Shown here: positions 1 to 7,908 of the stretch, one piece after another
Position numbering within the stretch: position 1 is the first letter of the stretch
Layout: the number at the start of each line of letters is the position of its first letter
Assembly: GCA_026388755.1 (NCBI GenBank)
Contig: JAPLJE010000487.1
Coordinates: forward strand, 1-12,845
DNA: 12,845 nt
Origin: Deltaproteobacteria bacterium
Lineage (GTDB): Bacteria > Desulfobacterota > Desulfobacteria > Desulfobacterales > Desulfatirhabdiaceae
Direction of reading: 5' to 3'
The notes under the pieces: generated by a model
Told to the model about the DNA's origin: nothing
Databases searched by the model: none
Seen by the model: the letters and a program-made list of their open reading frames with translations, nothing else
Position numbers and translations under genes: made by a program

Positions 1-1837
1 GGAAGCGCCTCCCTGTTTTTCCGAAGACCGTGGCGGAAGGATAAAAGACATTCAGGTCCATGGCGCTTTCCCCCTGTTTGAGCGGGATATTGTGAGCGCC
101 ATGACGCTCTATATCGGCACTGCCCTGGACCACGAAGTCCTGTCAGAACAGAAATCCCGGCTTGAATCCTATTTGAAAGTGCAGGGTTTCGCAGACCCTT
201 CTGTCACAGTCCAGGCATTTCCAGAAGCATCGGGCGCCCATTATGTGGTCCAGGTAAATATGGATAAAGGCCAATACCAGCATCTTCAAAACATCCGATT
301 CACCGGTGCCGGAGCTTTGGCGACCAACCATGCATTTTCGCCCCTGAGACTTAGACTCCGGATGACAACCTGGAAAAAGGCCTTATTGCCGGGCGTTTCC
401 GGCCGTTTGATTCCATCCGATATTCAGAAAGACATTCAGAATCTCACAGCGTTTTACCGTAGCCAAGGATATCTGGATGTTGGGGTTGACTATAAATTAG
501 CACCCTTGCCGGAAAAGCCCTATCAGGCAGACCTTGATATATTCGTGTCGGAAGGCGCGCATTATCGATTTGAATGGGAGGGCAATGTGGCATTTTCAGC
601 AGCAAAGCTGAAAAACGATCTGGTTTTTTGGGAAGATGGAAAAATAAATGACATCGGCATCAAGAGAAGTATCCGAAAAATCAAGACCCGGTATCAAAAA
701 GCAGGGTATCTGGAACCACAGGTTTTTATCCGGGAAAAACACAGTCCTTCCGAAGAAACCGCCCTTGAAAAAGTCTTTGGAATCACAATCACTGAAGGAC
801 CAAGAACCCGGATTGGTAGGATTCGGATTGCCGGCAATAATGCCCTGCTCACAACCGAAATTGAAAAACAGATACTTTCTCAACCCGGAGGGATTTTTCA
901 ACCCGGTGCGCTGGTTCAGGAAACCCTGGATGAGGACATGCAAGCCATTGCAGCGCTATACTTCAGCAAGGGGTACCGAACATCCGAAATCGCCCCTGAC
1001 ATTTCACTGACTCCGGATCGGACCCATGCTGATATTCAAATCAATATCCACGAGGGAATGCAAACCACCGTCTCTGAGATTATTATCACCGGACTGCATG
1101 TACTTTCGAAGCAAGCCGCCTTTGATGCGCTCAGTCTGAAAACCGGAAGCTCATTTTTTGAAGACGTTCTTGAAAAAGACAAAAACAAATTGACGGAACT
1201 GATCTCTGAAACCGGCCGCCCCCATGTTCAGGTGCAAACTCAGGTGACTTTTCCGGTTAACCCGTTTCATGCAATGATTGAATACCGGATCGATGAAGGT
1301 CCGTATGTGGTCATGGGGGATGTGATCGTATCCGGCAATTTCACCACCCGGGAACGCATTCTGAAAAATGAAATGGAGATCAAAGCCGGAGATCCGTTTT
1401 CCCTGAAAAAACTGTTGCAAAGCCAGAAGAACATCCGAAGCATGGAAATTATCCGGTCCGTTCAGTTCCAGCCTTGCGGGCTTAAAGAAAAGGCCGATCG
1501 GGTCAATTTGATCATCGCGGTTGAAGAGGCCAAACCATACATCCTGGATGCCGGCATCGGATATGAAACCGAAAAAGGCGCTTTTGTCCATACCCGTCTG
1601 GAAGATCGCAATTTGCTGGGTACAAACATCAAAGCATGGGCTGAAACCGAAATCAGCCAGATCGGATATAAGGGTGAAACAGGCCTGACCGAGCCCCGGT
1701 TGATGGAGAGCCGTATTTCCGCCGATGCCCTGGTGTATGCAGAGGATCGGCTTTGGGGTCCGAATCCTGGGATCGTCACTGGCTTTTTCCCGAAAATGGG
1801 AAAGCAAAATCAGCGCGGGCATCGCCTTCAATGCTGA
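1..1837 (+). CDS. Omp85/BamA-like outer-membrane assembly protein, POTRA arm and start of barrel (5' partial, frameshifted)
   Basis: This is the periplasmic arm of an Omp85-family protein, which inserts or exports proteins at the outer membrane. The frame is open to the left edge (first full codon at 2), so the GTG at 92 is an internal valine and the true start lies outside. Six POTRA-like units can be traced, with approximate bounds 38-271, 272-556, 557-799, 800-1057, 1058-1300 and 1301-1537. Most end in a Glu-Gly type signature (SEG, TEG, HEG, DEG). The barrel begins near 1538 with LDAGIGYET and runs through RNLLGTN and TEPRLMESR, typical first barrel strands. The frame then leaves the family pattern after about 1770 and stops at 1837; the rest of the barrel is in another frame. 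BamA normally has five POTRAs and TamA three, so this is probably a paralogue. Family assignment is secure; exact role is not. Confidence 0.85.
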   Translation, partial: EAPPCFSEDRGGRIKDIQVHGAFPLFERDIVSAMTLYIGTALDHEVLSEQKSRLESYLKVQGFADPSVTVQAFPEASGAHYVVQVNMDKGQYQHLQNIRFTGAGALATNHAFSPLRLRLRMTTWKKALLPGVSGRLIPSDIQKDIQNLTAFYRSQGYLDVGVDYKLAPLPEKPYQADLDIFVSEGAHYRFEWEGNVAFSAAKLKNDLVFWEDGKINDIGIKRSIRKIKTRYQKAGYLEPQVFIREKHSPSEETALEKVFGITITEGPRTRIGRIRIAGNNALLTTEIEKQILSQPGGIFQPGALVQETLDEDMQAIAALYFSKGYRTSEIAPDISLTPDRTHADIQINIHEGMQTTVSEIIITGLHVLSKQAAFDALSLKTGSSFFEDVLEKDKNKLTELISETGRPHVQVQTQVTFPVNPFHAMIEYRIDEGPYVVMGDVIVSGNFTTRERILKNEMEIKAGDPFSLKKLLQSQKNIRSMEIIRSVQFQPCGLKEKADRVNLIIAVEEAKPYILDAGIGYETEKGAFVHTRLEDRNLLGTNIKAWAETEISQIGYKGETGLTEPRLMESRISADALVYAEDRLWGPNPGIVTGFFPKMGKQNQRGHRLQC

Positions 1838-2519
1838 ACAACGGCAACTCTATGGAGATACCGATTTATTTTTTCAGTCTTATCAGTCGGATTATCTGGC
1901 GGAAAATGGATTTGCCCCCAGGAGTCTGATGATGATGACTCCCAAGCTTCAATATGACACGCGGGATTCTTTTGTCAGACCCAGCAAAGGCATTTTTGCC
2001 GCCGGATATGTGGATGTTTCCAGAGGGATTGACAGCGATCTGGATCATTTTCTGAGATACCGGTTGGACACCCGATACTATATCTCGCCGCTGAATCGGC
2101 TCACGTTTGCCTGTTCAGCCAGATGGGGATATATTGAGCCGATGAATACGGAAAAGGTTATCGCCAATGATCAGCTTTTATACCTGGGAGGCTCGGCAAA
2201 TGTCAGGGGATTTGATGAAAATATGTTGAGATTTGACGCCAACAATAAACCGGTTGGCGGCCTTTCATCCGTATCCGGAACGATTGAAGCCAGGATTGAC
2301 CTCGGCAATCAGATTGAACTTTGTTTATTTACGGATTCAGGAAGCCTTAGTCAGTATCAGGTCAGTAACATACCCAGCAGCTTCAGGACTTCCGCAGGCA
2401 TTGGGCTCCGGTATCTCACGCCCATAGGCCCGGTTGGCCTGGTTTACGGATTCAAACTGGATCGCGAACCTGGCGAGGCTCCGGGACGATTTCATATTTC
2501 TATTGGATACACGTTTTAA
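1725..2519 (+). CDS. Omp85/BamA-like protein, C-terminal barrel part (continuation after frameshift)
   Basis: This frame carries the rest of the outer-membrane beta-barrel. Homology-like sequence starts at about 1770 with GSSLAFSRKW, directly continuing the barrel strand left unfinished in the upstream frame. The ATG at 1725 is therefore only the first in-frame Met, not a believable start. Omp85 hallmarks are clear: YDTRDSFVRPSKG (about 1956-1994), the loop-6 VRGF motif (2202-2213), which is functionally important in BamA and FhaC relatives, and a last strand ending in aromatic phenylalanine (GYTF), the usual outer-membrane beta-signal. On its own the fragment lacks a signal peptide and POTRA domains and could not work. 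It belongs with the upstream part as one gene, either truly broken or split by a sequencing error. No Shine-Dalgarno sequence precedes 1725. Confidence 0.8.
   Translation: MPWCMQRIGFGVRILGSSLAFSRKWESKISAGIAFNAEQRQLYGDTDLFFQSYQSDYLAENGFAPRSLMMMTPKLQYDTRDSFVRPSKGIFAAGYVDVSRGIDSDLDHFLRYRLDTRYYISPLNRLTFACSARWGYIEPMNTEKVIANDQLLYLGGSANVRGFDENMLRFDANNKPVGGLSSVSGTIEARIDLGNQIELCLFTDSGSLSQYQVSNIPSSFRTSAGIGLRYLTPIGPVGLVYGFKLDREPGEAPGRFHISIGYTF
1754..1772 (+). other. Frameshift site within the Omp85 gene
   Basis: The upstream frame reads DRLWGPNPG and the downstream frame reads GSSLAFSRKWES. Removing one G from the GGG at 1769-1771 gives a smooth PNPGSSLAF join; removing one from the GGGG at 1755-1758 would also restore the frame. 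The sequence therefore has one base too many in a short G run. A base-calling error or a recent inactivating insertion both fit. No slippery heptamer with a downstream structure was noticed that would argue for programmed shifting. Confidence 0.8.
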
Positions 2520-2531
2520 CATAACAACTCC

Positions 2532-2579
2532 GGCAGAAAGTCCGAAGACTATGGATGAACCATCCTTGAACCTTCTGCC
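2532..2579 (+). repeat. Nested inverted repeat between the Omp85 gene and rocF
   Basis: GGCAGAA (2532-2538) pairs perfectly with TTCTGCC (2573-2579), and inside it GGATG (2553-2557) pairs with CATCC (2561-2565) around a 3-base loop. No T-run follows, so it is not a standard intrinsic terminator. It may be an mRNA processing or stability element, or a leader structure for rocF. Confidence 0.35.
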
Positions 2580-2611
2580 ATCAGTCTCCACCCCGAACAA
2601 CTGATTTATAC

Positions 2612-2616
2612 GGGAG
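2612..2616 (+). promoter_or_regulatory. Ribosome binding site of rocF
   Basis: GGGAG lies 6 bases before the ATG at 2623 and fixes that start. The product also begins with the usual short arginase N-terminus. Confidence 0.7.
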
Positions 2617-2622
2617 AATGCT

Positions 2623-3540
2623 ATGGAACCCTTAAAAAAATATATCGACCTGATCGGCTTTCCCATGGATCTGGGCGCAGACCGCCGGGGCGTGGACATG
2701 GGGCCATCCGCCATCCGCATTGCCGGAATGGTGGAAGAACTGGAAGTGCTGGGATACCACGTTCAGGATCTTGGCGATATTTCCATTCTTTCTAAAGAAC
2801 GGCAGAAAATTATCAATCCGAAACTGAAGTATCTGGATGAAATTGTCAGAACCTCCTGTCTTCTGGCTGAAAAGGTAGAGCAATCGCTTCAGCAGGGACA
2901 TTTTCCCTTATGCATCGGCGGGGACCATGCGATGGCCATTGGATCGATTGCCGGGGTTTCCGCTTTTTGCCGAAGTATCCACCGGACATTCGGAGTGATA
3001 TGGATTGACGCCCACACCGACATGAACACCGAAGAAACCACACCATCCGGAAATATTCATGGCATGGCAATGGCCGTATCCCTGGGGCTGGGAAACAACC
3101 CTTTAACCCATATTCTGGGGTTTGCCCCCAAAGTCCAGCCGTCCTGCTGTGCGCTTATCGGAATTCGAAAAATTGATCCTCTTGAAAAAGAAATAGTTAA
3201 AACGCTTCAGCTTCCCGTCCATACCATGAGCGATATCGACCGGAAAGGGGCTCACACGACGATTCGAAATATATTGCAAACCCTGAGCCATGTGGACCAT
3301 ATTCATGTCAGCTTTGATCTGGACAGTGTGGACCCTTCCGTTGCCGCAGGGGTCGGAACCCCTGTTGCCGGTGGTCTGACTTACCGGGAAGTCCACCTGA
3401 TTATGGAAACCATCGCCGAATGCGGCTGCATGGCATCACTGGATATCGCCGAAGTCAACCCCATTCTGGACAATCGAAATACCAGCGCCAGGCTGGCCAC
3501 TGAGCTTGTCGCCTCCAGCATGGGAAGGCGGATTTTATAA
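2623..3540 (+). CDS. rocF: Arginase (ureohydrolase family)
   Basis: Arginase hydrolyses L-arginine to ornithine and urea in the cytoplasm using a two-manganese centre. The 305-residue product has the full length of bacterial RocF. All expected metal ligands are visible: His102 in GGDHA, Asp129, His131 and Asp133 in DAHTD, and Asp232 and Asp234 in SFDLDSVDP. Substrate-binding positions known from arginases are also kept: Asn135, Ser142 and His146 in the TDMNTEETTPSGNIHG stretch, and Glu277 in DIAEVNP. This MNT...SGNIHG pattern and the N-terminal GADRRGVDMGPSAIR motif point to arginase rather than agmatinase or formimidoylglutamase. The start has a good ribosome binding site. It is 103 bases after the Omp85 gene and 225 before the transporter run, so it may be its own unit. 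No arginine deiminase, urease or ornithine pathway gene is in view. The enzyme is apparently intact. Confidence 0.93.
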   Translation: MEPLKKYIDLIGFPMDLGADRRGVDMGPSAIRIAGMVEELEVLGYHVQDLGDISILSKERQKIINPKLKYLDEIVRTSCLLAEKVEQSLQQGHFPLCIGGDHAMAIGSIAGVSAFCRSIHRTFGVIWIDAHTDMNTEETTPSGNIHGMAMAVSLGLGNNPLTHILGFAPKVQPSCCALIGIRKIDPLEKEIVKTLQLPVHTMSDIDRKGAHTTIRNILQTLSHVDHIHVSFDLDSVDPSVAAGVGTPVAGGLTYREVHLIMETIAECGCMASLDIAEVNPILDNRNTSARLATELVASSMGRRIL

Positions 3541-3629
3541 GAAAATAACTCTGTGTTCATCAGTTCTTTTTACGCGGTGCTTTTCGCCGTATCACCGTTT
3601 ATCACCCTTAAGAATTTTCTGTTTTGTAC

Positions 3630-3659
3630 TTGACCCTGAGCCATCAGGGAATATATAAA
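3630..3659 (+). promoter_or_regulatory. Candidate sigma70 promoter with a palindrome in its spacer
   Basis: TTGACC (3630-3635) resembles a -35 box. TATATA (3652-3657) or TATAAA (3654-3659) could be the -10 box, with spacing of 16 or 18. Between them is the perfect palindrome CCCTGA-GCCA-TCAGGG (3634-3649). Its position would let a dimeric regulator block the promoter. It would drive the transporter run, about 100 bases downstream. Prediction by eye only. Confidence 0.4.
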
Positions 3660-3672
3660 CAATGACGATTGC

Positions 3673-3741
3673 CTGAATGCCTGAAGCTGGTAATGCGGAA
3701 AGCATTCAGTGCCTCAACCCATCAACGACGGAGAGGGTTGA
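3673..3741 (+). promoter_or_regulatory. Structured leader upstream of the transporter run
   Basis: Two adjacent perfect stems can be drawn: CTGAATGC (3673-3680) with GCATTCAG (3702-3709), an 8-bp stem with a 21-base loop; and TCAACCC (3714-3720) with GGGTTGA (3735-3741), a 7-bp stem with a 14-base loop. Both lie downstream of the candidate promoter, so they would be in the 5' untranslated region. The bases do not fit a riboswitch consensus that I recognise. A regulatory leader or a chance pair of stems are both possible. Confidence 0.3.
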
Positions 3742-3765
3742 ACCGGCAAAGCCATTAATCTACTG

Positions 3766-5811
3766 TTGTATTATCCTTATTCCCATAAACGGATCATCTC
3801 AACTGTGAACGATTTACAACCACCTGCTGACAGAATTCGCTTTCGTGCATTCGCCGTTGGGGTGTTTCTGGCAATTTTTATCTGCGCTGTAACGCCCTAT
3901 AACAATGCCTTTCTTCAGGCAACCCCGCTTGGCGGCGGTCATTTCCCTCTGGCGCCTTTTTTCATTCTGGTGTGGCTGACCCTTTTGATTGCCCTTCTTA
4001 ATATGATTTTCCGAACCCGGGCCCTCCTGACCGGAAAGGAGCTTCTGGTTGCCTGGATCCTGATGGTGCTGGTATCCGGGATTGCCTACACAGGTCTGAT
4101 GAGAACTTTTTTTGTCAATCTGACGGCGCCGTTTCATTTTGCCACGGTTGAAAACCGGTGGGAGGAAACCCTTCAACCTTTTCTTCCCCAAGCCTGGTAT
4201 CCCCAGAATTCGAATGCCATCCAGATGCTTTACGATGGGCTGCCCGGCGGCCGACAGATGACCTGGCACGAAGTCATTTTCCAAATTCCCTGGAGTGCCT
4301 GGATAAGACCACTTGCGGTCTGGAGCGGATTCATTCTGCTTTGTTACGCGATGATGATCCTTATAGTGAATATTGCCAGCAGGCAGTGGCTTAACCATGA
4401 GCGAATGAATCTGCCGCTGCTCCAGGTTCCCCAGATCATCGAAGATGCCCTGGATCAGCACCAGTTGGCCAGTTTTTTTTCCAACCGCTATGCCCGTGCC
4501 GGAATCCTGATTCCGGTTATCCTTCATCTTTTTAATGGGCTTAACTTTTACTTCCCGTCCATCCCCCAAATTCCTACGCTGATTCTGGCAGGCCCTTATA
4601 TTCCATCGCAAGGTATTTTTTCCGGGTTTGTCAAACTGAAGGTTTATCTTTATCCGGCCTTTATCGGTTTTGCATTTCTGACATCCAAACAGATATCCTT
4701 TTCGTTCTGGTTTTTTTACCTGATCGGAGGCCTGTTAATCGGAATCCTCGGTATTCTTGGCTATAGTATTCCCGACGCAGCCCTGGGAATCACTTTCGGT
4801 CCAACCCTGTCAAGACCGGAAGAAACCCAGATGCTCGGCGCTTACGGCGTCTTTTTCGTTTTGCTTCTCTGGCTGGGCAGGCAACACCTCAGTGAGGTGA
4901 TCCGCCAGGCCTTTGGTCTTTCACCGGCCAGCGGATCTTTTGGCAGCACGAAAGACGAGTGGATTTCTTTAAGAATGTCATTTTGGGGCCTGGCGATTGG
5001 TTTTTCCGGACTGGTTGCCTGGTGCCATTATTTCGGTATGCCTTTTTGGGTTGCTGTGCTGTTTCTTCTGGCCTGTTTTATGATAATGGTTGTTGCCACA
5101 CGGGTCATCTGCCAGGGCGGAATCGCCTATTTTACGCTGACCGCTGCGCCGGTTGACGGCCTGGTAGCATTTTTCGGCCCCAAACTTTTCAGCGGCGCCA
5201 GCATTTTGATGGCAGCGGTGATCCAGAAAGTTCTTTTTGTGGACCTTCGCGAATCCCTGATGCCATCTCTGCTCCATGCCCGAAAAATTACGAACCAGCT
5301 GAACCATCAACGCCTGATCCTCTCCGGGATCGGCTTTGTTCTGGTTGCCGGTGTCATCGTGTCCTTTATTTCGATGCTTTTTCTGTGCTATAAATTCGGC
5401 ATTCGGGAGCTCGAGCTGGACTGGGCGACCCGAACCACCCTTGGCGTTTACGATAACATCCAGGCATTCATGGGCGCACCTGAAACCCGATCCAACTGGG
5501 TTCTGTTTTTTTCTCTGGCAGGGGCTGCGGTCATGACAGGCCTGGTAATTTGCTACCATCGCATCTACTGGTGGCCGATTCATCCCATCGGTTACCTGAC
5601 AGCATACAGCTCCGCCATGCGAATCCTGTGGTTCAGTTTTTTTCTGGGATGGCTTTGTAATGCCCTCTGTATGCGGTATGGCGGTATTTCGCTGTTCAAA
5701 AAGCTCCGATATTTTTTTATCGGCCTGATTATTGGCGATTTTATGATGGGCGGGATCTGGGCGATTATCGGCCTGTGGAGTAACGCCAGCTATCTGGTGC
5801 TTCCGGATTAA
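3766..5811 (+). CDS. DUF6785-type polytopic membrane protein, OPT-transporter-like
   Basis: A 681-residue integral inner-membrane protein with about 14 to 16 hydrophobic segments spread over its whole length. Near the N-terminus it has VTPYNNAFLQATPLGGGHFP, followed by SGIAYTGLMR, APFHFATVENRWEE, a QW..HERMNLPLLQVP stretch after the fourth or so segment, and ATRVICQGGIAYF in the second half. From memory these are the marks of the DUF6785/DUF6784 family, which resembles oligopeptide transporters and has no proven substrate. The start is unsure: TTG at 3766 and GTG at 3805 are the only usual options after the in-frame stop at 3739, and neither has a clear ribosome binding site. GTG 3805 still leaves a cytoplasmic N-terminus before the first membrane segment. 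It is the first gene of a co-directional run with a second permease 87 bases on. Transport of a peptide-like compound is inference. Confidence 0.8.
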   Translation: MYYPYSHKRIISTVNDLQPPADRIRFRAFAVGVFLAIFICAVTPYNNAFLQATPLGGGHFPLAPFFILVWLTLLIALLNMIFRTRALLTGKELLVAWILMVLVSGIAYTGLMRTFFVNLTAPFHFATVENRWEETLQPFLPQAWYPQNSNAIQMLYDGLPGGRQMTWHEVIFQIPWSAWIRPLAVWSGFILLCYAMMILIVNIASRQWLNHERMNLPLLQVPQIIEDALDQHQLASFFSNRYARAGILIPVILHLFNGLNFYFPSIPQIPTLILAGPYIPSQGIFSGFVKLKVYLYPAFIGFAFLTSKQISFSFWFFYLIGGLLIGILGILGYSIPDAALGITFGPTLSRPEETQMLGAYGVFFVLLLWLGRQHLSEVIRQAFGLSPASGSFGSTKDEWISLRMSFWGLAIGFSGLVAWCHYFGMPFWVAVLFLLACFMIMVVATRVICQGGIAYFTLTAAPVDGLVAFFGPKLFSGASILMAAVIQKVLFVDLRESLMPSLLHARKITNQLNHQRLILSGIGFVLVAGVIVSFISMLFLCYKFGIRELELDWATRTTLGVYDNIQAFMGAPETRSNWVLFFSLAGAAVMTGLVICYHRIYWWPIHPIGYLTAYSSAMRILWFSFFLGWLCNALCMRYGGISLFKKLRYFFIGLIIGDFMMGGIWAIIGLWSNASYLVLPD

Positions 5812-5868
5812 ATTAATTAAAGGAACGACACGTGACTGGAAACGGATTGATAACTCGTCACCTGTTAC

Positions 5869-5882
5869 CTTAACCCTTAACC
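5869..5882 (+). repeat. Short tandem repeat CTTAACC between the two permease genes
   Basis: Two exact copies of CTTAACC (5869-5875 and 5876-5882) are followed by the degenerate CTTTTAAC, just before the ATG at 5899. The 87-base gap also holds GTGAC (5832-5836) and GTCAC (5857-5861) as a weak inverted pair. Such heptamer arrays are, from memory, common in intergenic DNA of Desulfobacterota. No gene-level function is evident. Confidence 0.45.
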
Positions 5883-5898
5883 CTTTTAACTGCTACTC

Positions 5899-7860
5899 AT
5901 GTACGAAGACAAAGAGCTCAAGGAATACCGGGACCTTCTGACCACTCCGGATCATTTTGAAGAAGGTTTTGACTGGAAAACCGTTGTCGGAGCAATTTTT
6001 ATCGGTTTTCTCATGATGCCCGGAAGCATGTACCTTCAACTGGTCATCGGTACCGGCATCGGTCCTGCGGCCCGATGGGTGACGATTATTCTGTTCGCTG
6101 AAATCGCCAGGCGCGCCTATACCGATCTGAAACAGCAGGAGATCTTTATTCTGTACTACATGGCCGGAGCCGCACTGGCTTCGCCGTTTCAGGGGCTATT
6201 GTGGAGTCAATACATCGTTCAATCCGACGCTGCAAAAATGCTGGGGCTTACCGAATATATCCCCCTGTGGGTTGCACCGGCAAGTGACTCGATATCCCTG
6301 GTTGAACGCACATTTTTTCACAGGGACTGGATGATCCCCATTCTTCTGCTGGTCGGCTCTCAGATCATTCAGCGAATCGATCATTTCGGCCTCGGCTATG
6401 CCCTGTATCGCATCACTTCGGATGTTGAAAAGCTGCCCTTTCCAATGGCACCGGTCGGGGCTCTGGGAACGATGGCCCTGGCTGAATCCACGGAAGACCG
6501 GCAAAAAGGCTGGAAATGGCGGGTATTTTCCATCGGCGGGGTCATCGGTCTTTTGTTTGGCAGCGTTTATGTGCTGCTGCCCACCGTTTCGGGCCTGATC
6601 TTTAACGAACCCATTCAGCTTATTCCCATTCCCTGGATCGAATTGACCCGAAGAACCGAGGAACTCCTGCCTGCCGTTGCTACCGGCATCCAGCTCGATC
6701 TCGGACTGCTGTTTATTGGCATGGTTCTGCCTTTCTGGGCGGTGATCGGCGGCCTGATCGGGCTGATCATCACGATAATCGCCAATCCGATTCTTTATCA
6801 TCATGGCATTCTCCAGCGCTGGCATCAGGGCATGGAAACCGTTGATACGCTTTTTGCCAACAATTTTGACTTTTACATGAGCTTTGGCATCGGCTTGGGT
6901 CTGGCCATCGGTTTTATCGGCATCTGGCATGTCATCAGTTCATTCCGCAAGGGACAGGCCGGCAGCAGGGGCAGCTTCAGAGACTTGTTCCACCCTCCTG
7001 CAGGCAGGGGGGATTTCAATTTCTGGATTGCCATAGGCATTTATGTCTTTTCCACCCTTTCCTATGTCGGGCTCTGCACATGGCTTGTCCCCCACTTCCC
7101 CTGGATATTCTTCCTGGGGTACGGTTTTATTTATACCCCCTTCATTTCGTACATTAGCGCACGCATGGAAGGCATTGCCGGTCAGTTTGTCAACCTTCCG
7201 ATGGTTCGGGAAGCCAGTTTTATTGCCGGAGCTAAATTTTTCGGTTACCAGGGAATTGAAATCTGGTACGCACCGATACCGATCCACAATTATGGAAAGG
7301 CAACCGTCGATTTTCGGGAAATCGAATTGACCGGAACCAGCATCCGTGGCATCATCAAGGCGGAATTGGTCGTTTTTCCGGTGGTGATGATAGCAAGCCT
7401 GCTGTTCTCTCAGTTTATCTGGCGACTGGCGCCGATTCCCTCCAGCAGTTATCCGTATGCCCTGAAGTTGTGGCACCTTCAGGCACTGAATACGCTGTTG
7501 ATGCAGACATCCACGCTTGAGGGCAATTCCCTTTTCTATCAGGCGCTTAATGGAATATATGTCCTGGCCGGCTTGGGGCTCGGCGTAATAACCTATTTGA
7601 TTTTATCCCTGTTTGGGCTTCCCACGCTTCTGGTTTATGGCATTGTTCGGGGACTTGGCCAGCATGCCCCACATGGGATGATCCTTGAGCTTATCGGCGC
7701 TTTGCTGGGCCGCTATTATTTCTTAAAACGATACGGGAAGATGTGGCGGCAATATGCCCCTGTGCTTCTGGCGGGTTTTTCCTGCGGAATGGGATTGACC
7801 GGCATGTTTGCCATGGGCTTTGCGTTGATCTTAAAATCCCTGGGAAGGCTTGCTTATTAA
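5899..7860 (+). CDS. OPT-like (oligopeptide transporter superfamily) polytopic membrane protein
   Basis: A 653-residue integral membrane protein with about 14 hydrophobic segments and a short charged cytoplasmic N-terminus (MYEDKELKEYRDLL). The first segment region DWKTVVGAIFIGFLMMPGSM and the motif SDVEKLPFPMAPVGALG recall the OPT/YSL family, which moves oligopeptides or metal chelates by proton coupling. A conserved-looking soluble or re-entrant part occurs near residues 430-480 (GQFVNLPMVREASF, GYQGIEIWYAPIPIHNYGK). It follows the DUF6785-type gene by 87 bases and is similar in size and design, so the two may form a heteromeric transporter or be diverged duplicates. The ATG at 5899 is the only sensible start, but it has no strong Shine-Dalgarno sequence. 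The next gene begins 48 bases later, suggesting one transcript. Family call is moderately sure; substrate is unknown. Confidence 0.72.
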   Translation: MYEDKELKEYRDLLTTPDHFEEGFDWKTVVGAIFIGFLMMPGSMYLQLVIGTGIGPAARWVTIILFAEIARRAYTDLKQQEIFILYYMAGAALASPFQGLLWSQYIVQSDAAKMLGLTEYIPLWVAPASDSISLVERTFFHRDWMIPILLLVGSQIIQRIDHFGLGYALYRITSDVEKLPFPMAPVGALGTMALAESTEDRQKGWKWRVFSIGGVIGLLFGSVYVLLPTVSGLIFNEPIQLIPIPWIELTRRTEELLPAVATGIQLDLGLLFIGMVLPFWAVIGGLIGLIITIIANPILYHHGILQRWHQGMETVDTLFANNFDFYMSFGIGLGLAIGFIGIWHVISSFRKGQAGSRGSFRDLFHPPAGRGDFNFWIAIGIYVFSTLSYVGLCTWLVPHFPWIFFLGYGFIYTPFISYISARMEGIAGQFVNLPMVREASFIAGAKFFGYQGIEIWYAPIPIHNYGKATVDFREIELTGTSIRGIIKAELVVFPVVMIASLLFSQFIWRLAPIPSSSYPYALKLWHLQALNTLLMQTSTLEGNSLFYQALNGIYVLAGLGLGVITYLILSLFGLPTLLVYGIVRGLGQHAPHGMILELIGALLGRYYFLKRYGKMWRQYAPVLLAGFSCGMGLTGMFAMGFALILKSLGRLAY

Positions 7861-7896
7861 GGCGAAATAAAGGAATGTCGACTTTTGACAACCATC

Positions 7897-7902
7897 AAGG
7901 AG
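7897..7902 (+). promoter_or_regulatory. Ribosome binding site deciding the start of the small exported protein
   Basis: AAGGAG lies 6 bases before the ATG at 7909. It supports that start over the in-frame TTG at 7885, which would spoil the signal peptide by adding eight polar residues. Confidence 0.8.
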
Positions 7903-7908
7903 TTTCTT

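Noticed and set aside
1151..1831. Antisense open frame (226 codons) opposite the Omp85 gene
   Set aside because: It lies opposite clear POTRA and barrel sequence and shows no recognisable domain.
2623..3540. Agmatinase (speB)
   Set aside because: The MNT...SGNIHG substrate loop and N-terminal GADRRGVDMGP motif match arginase.
3575..3600. Intrinsic terminator after rocF (CGGTG...CACCG followed by TTT)
   Set aside because: The stem is only 5 bp with a 13-base loop and just three T residues; too weak to call.
3673..3765. Known riboswitch (c-di-GMP, glycine or guanidine type)
   Set aside because: Fragments such as GGCAAAGCC, GGAGAG and ACGA/ACGG look suggestive, but the loop sizes and the rest of each consensus do not fit.
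3814..4611. Long antisense open frame (265 codons) opposite the first permease gene
   Set aside because: Its product is rich in Gly, Gln, His and Lys with no domain pattern, as expected from the complement of a membrane-protein gene, while the plus strand has clear membrane segments and motifs.
6196..6930. Antisense open frame (244 codons) opposite the OPT-like gene
   Set aside because: Same low-complexity polar composition and no ribosome binding site; the plus strand is convincingly coding.
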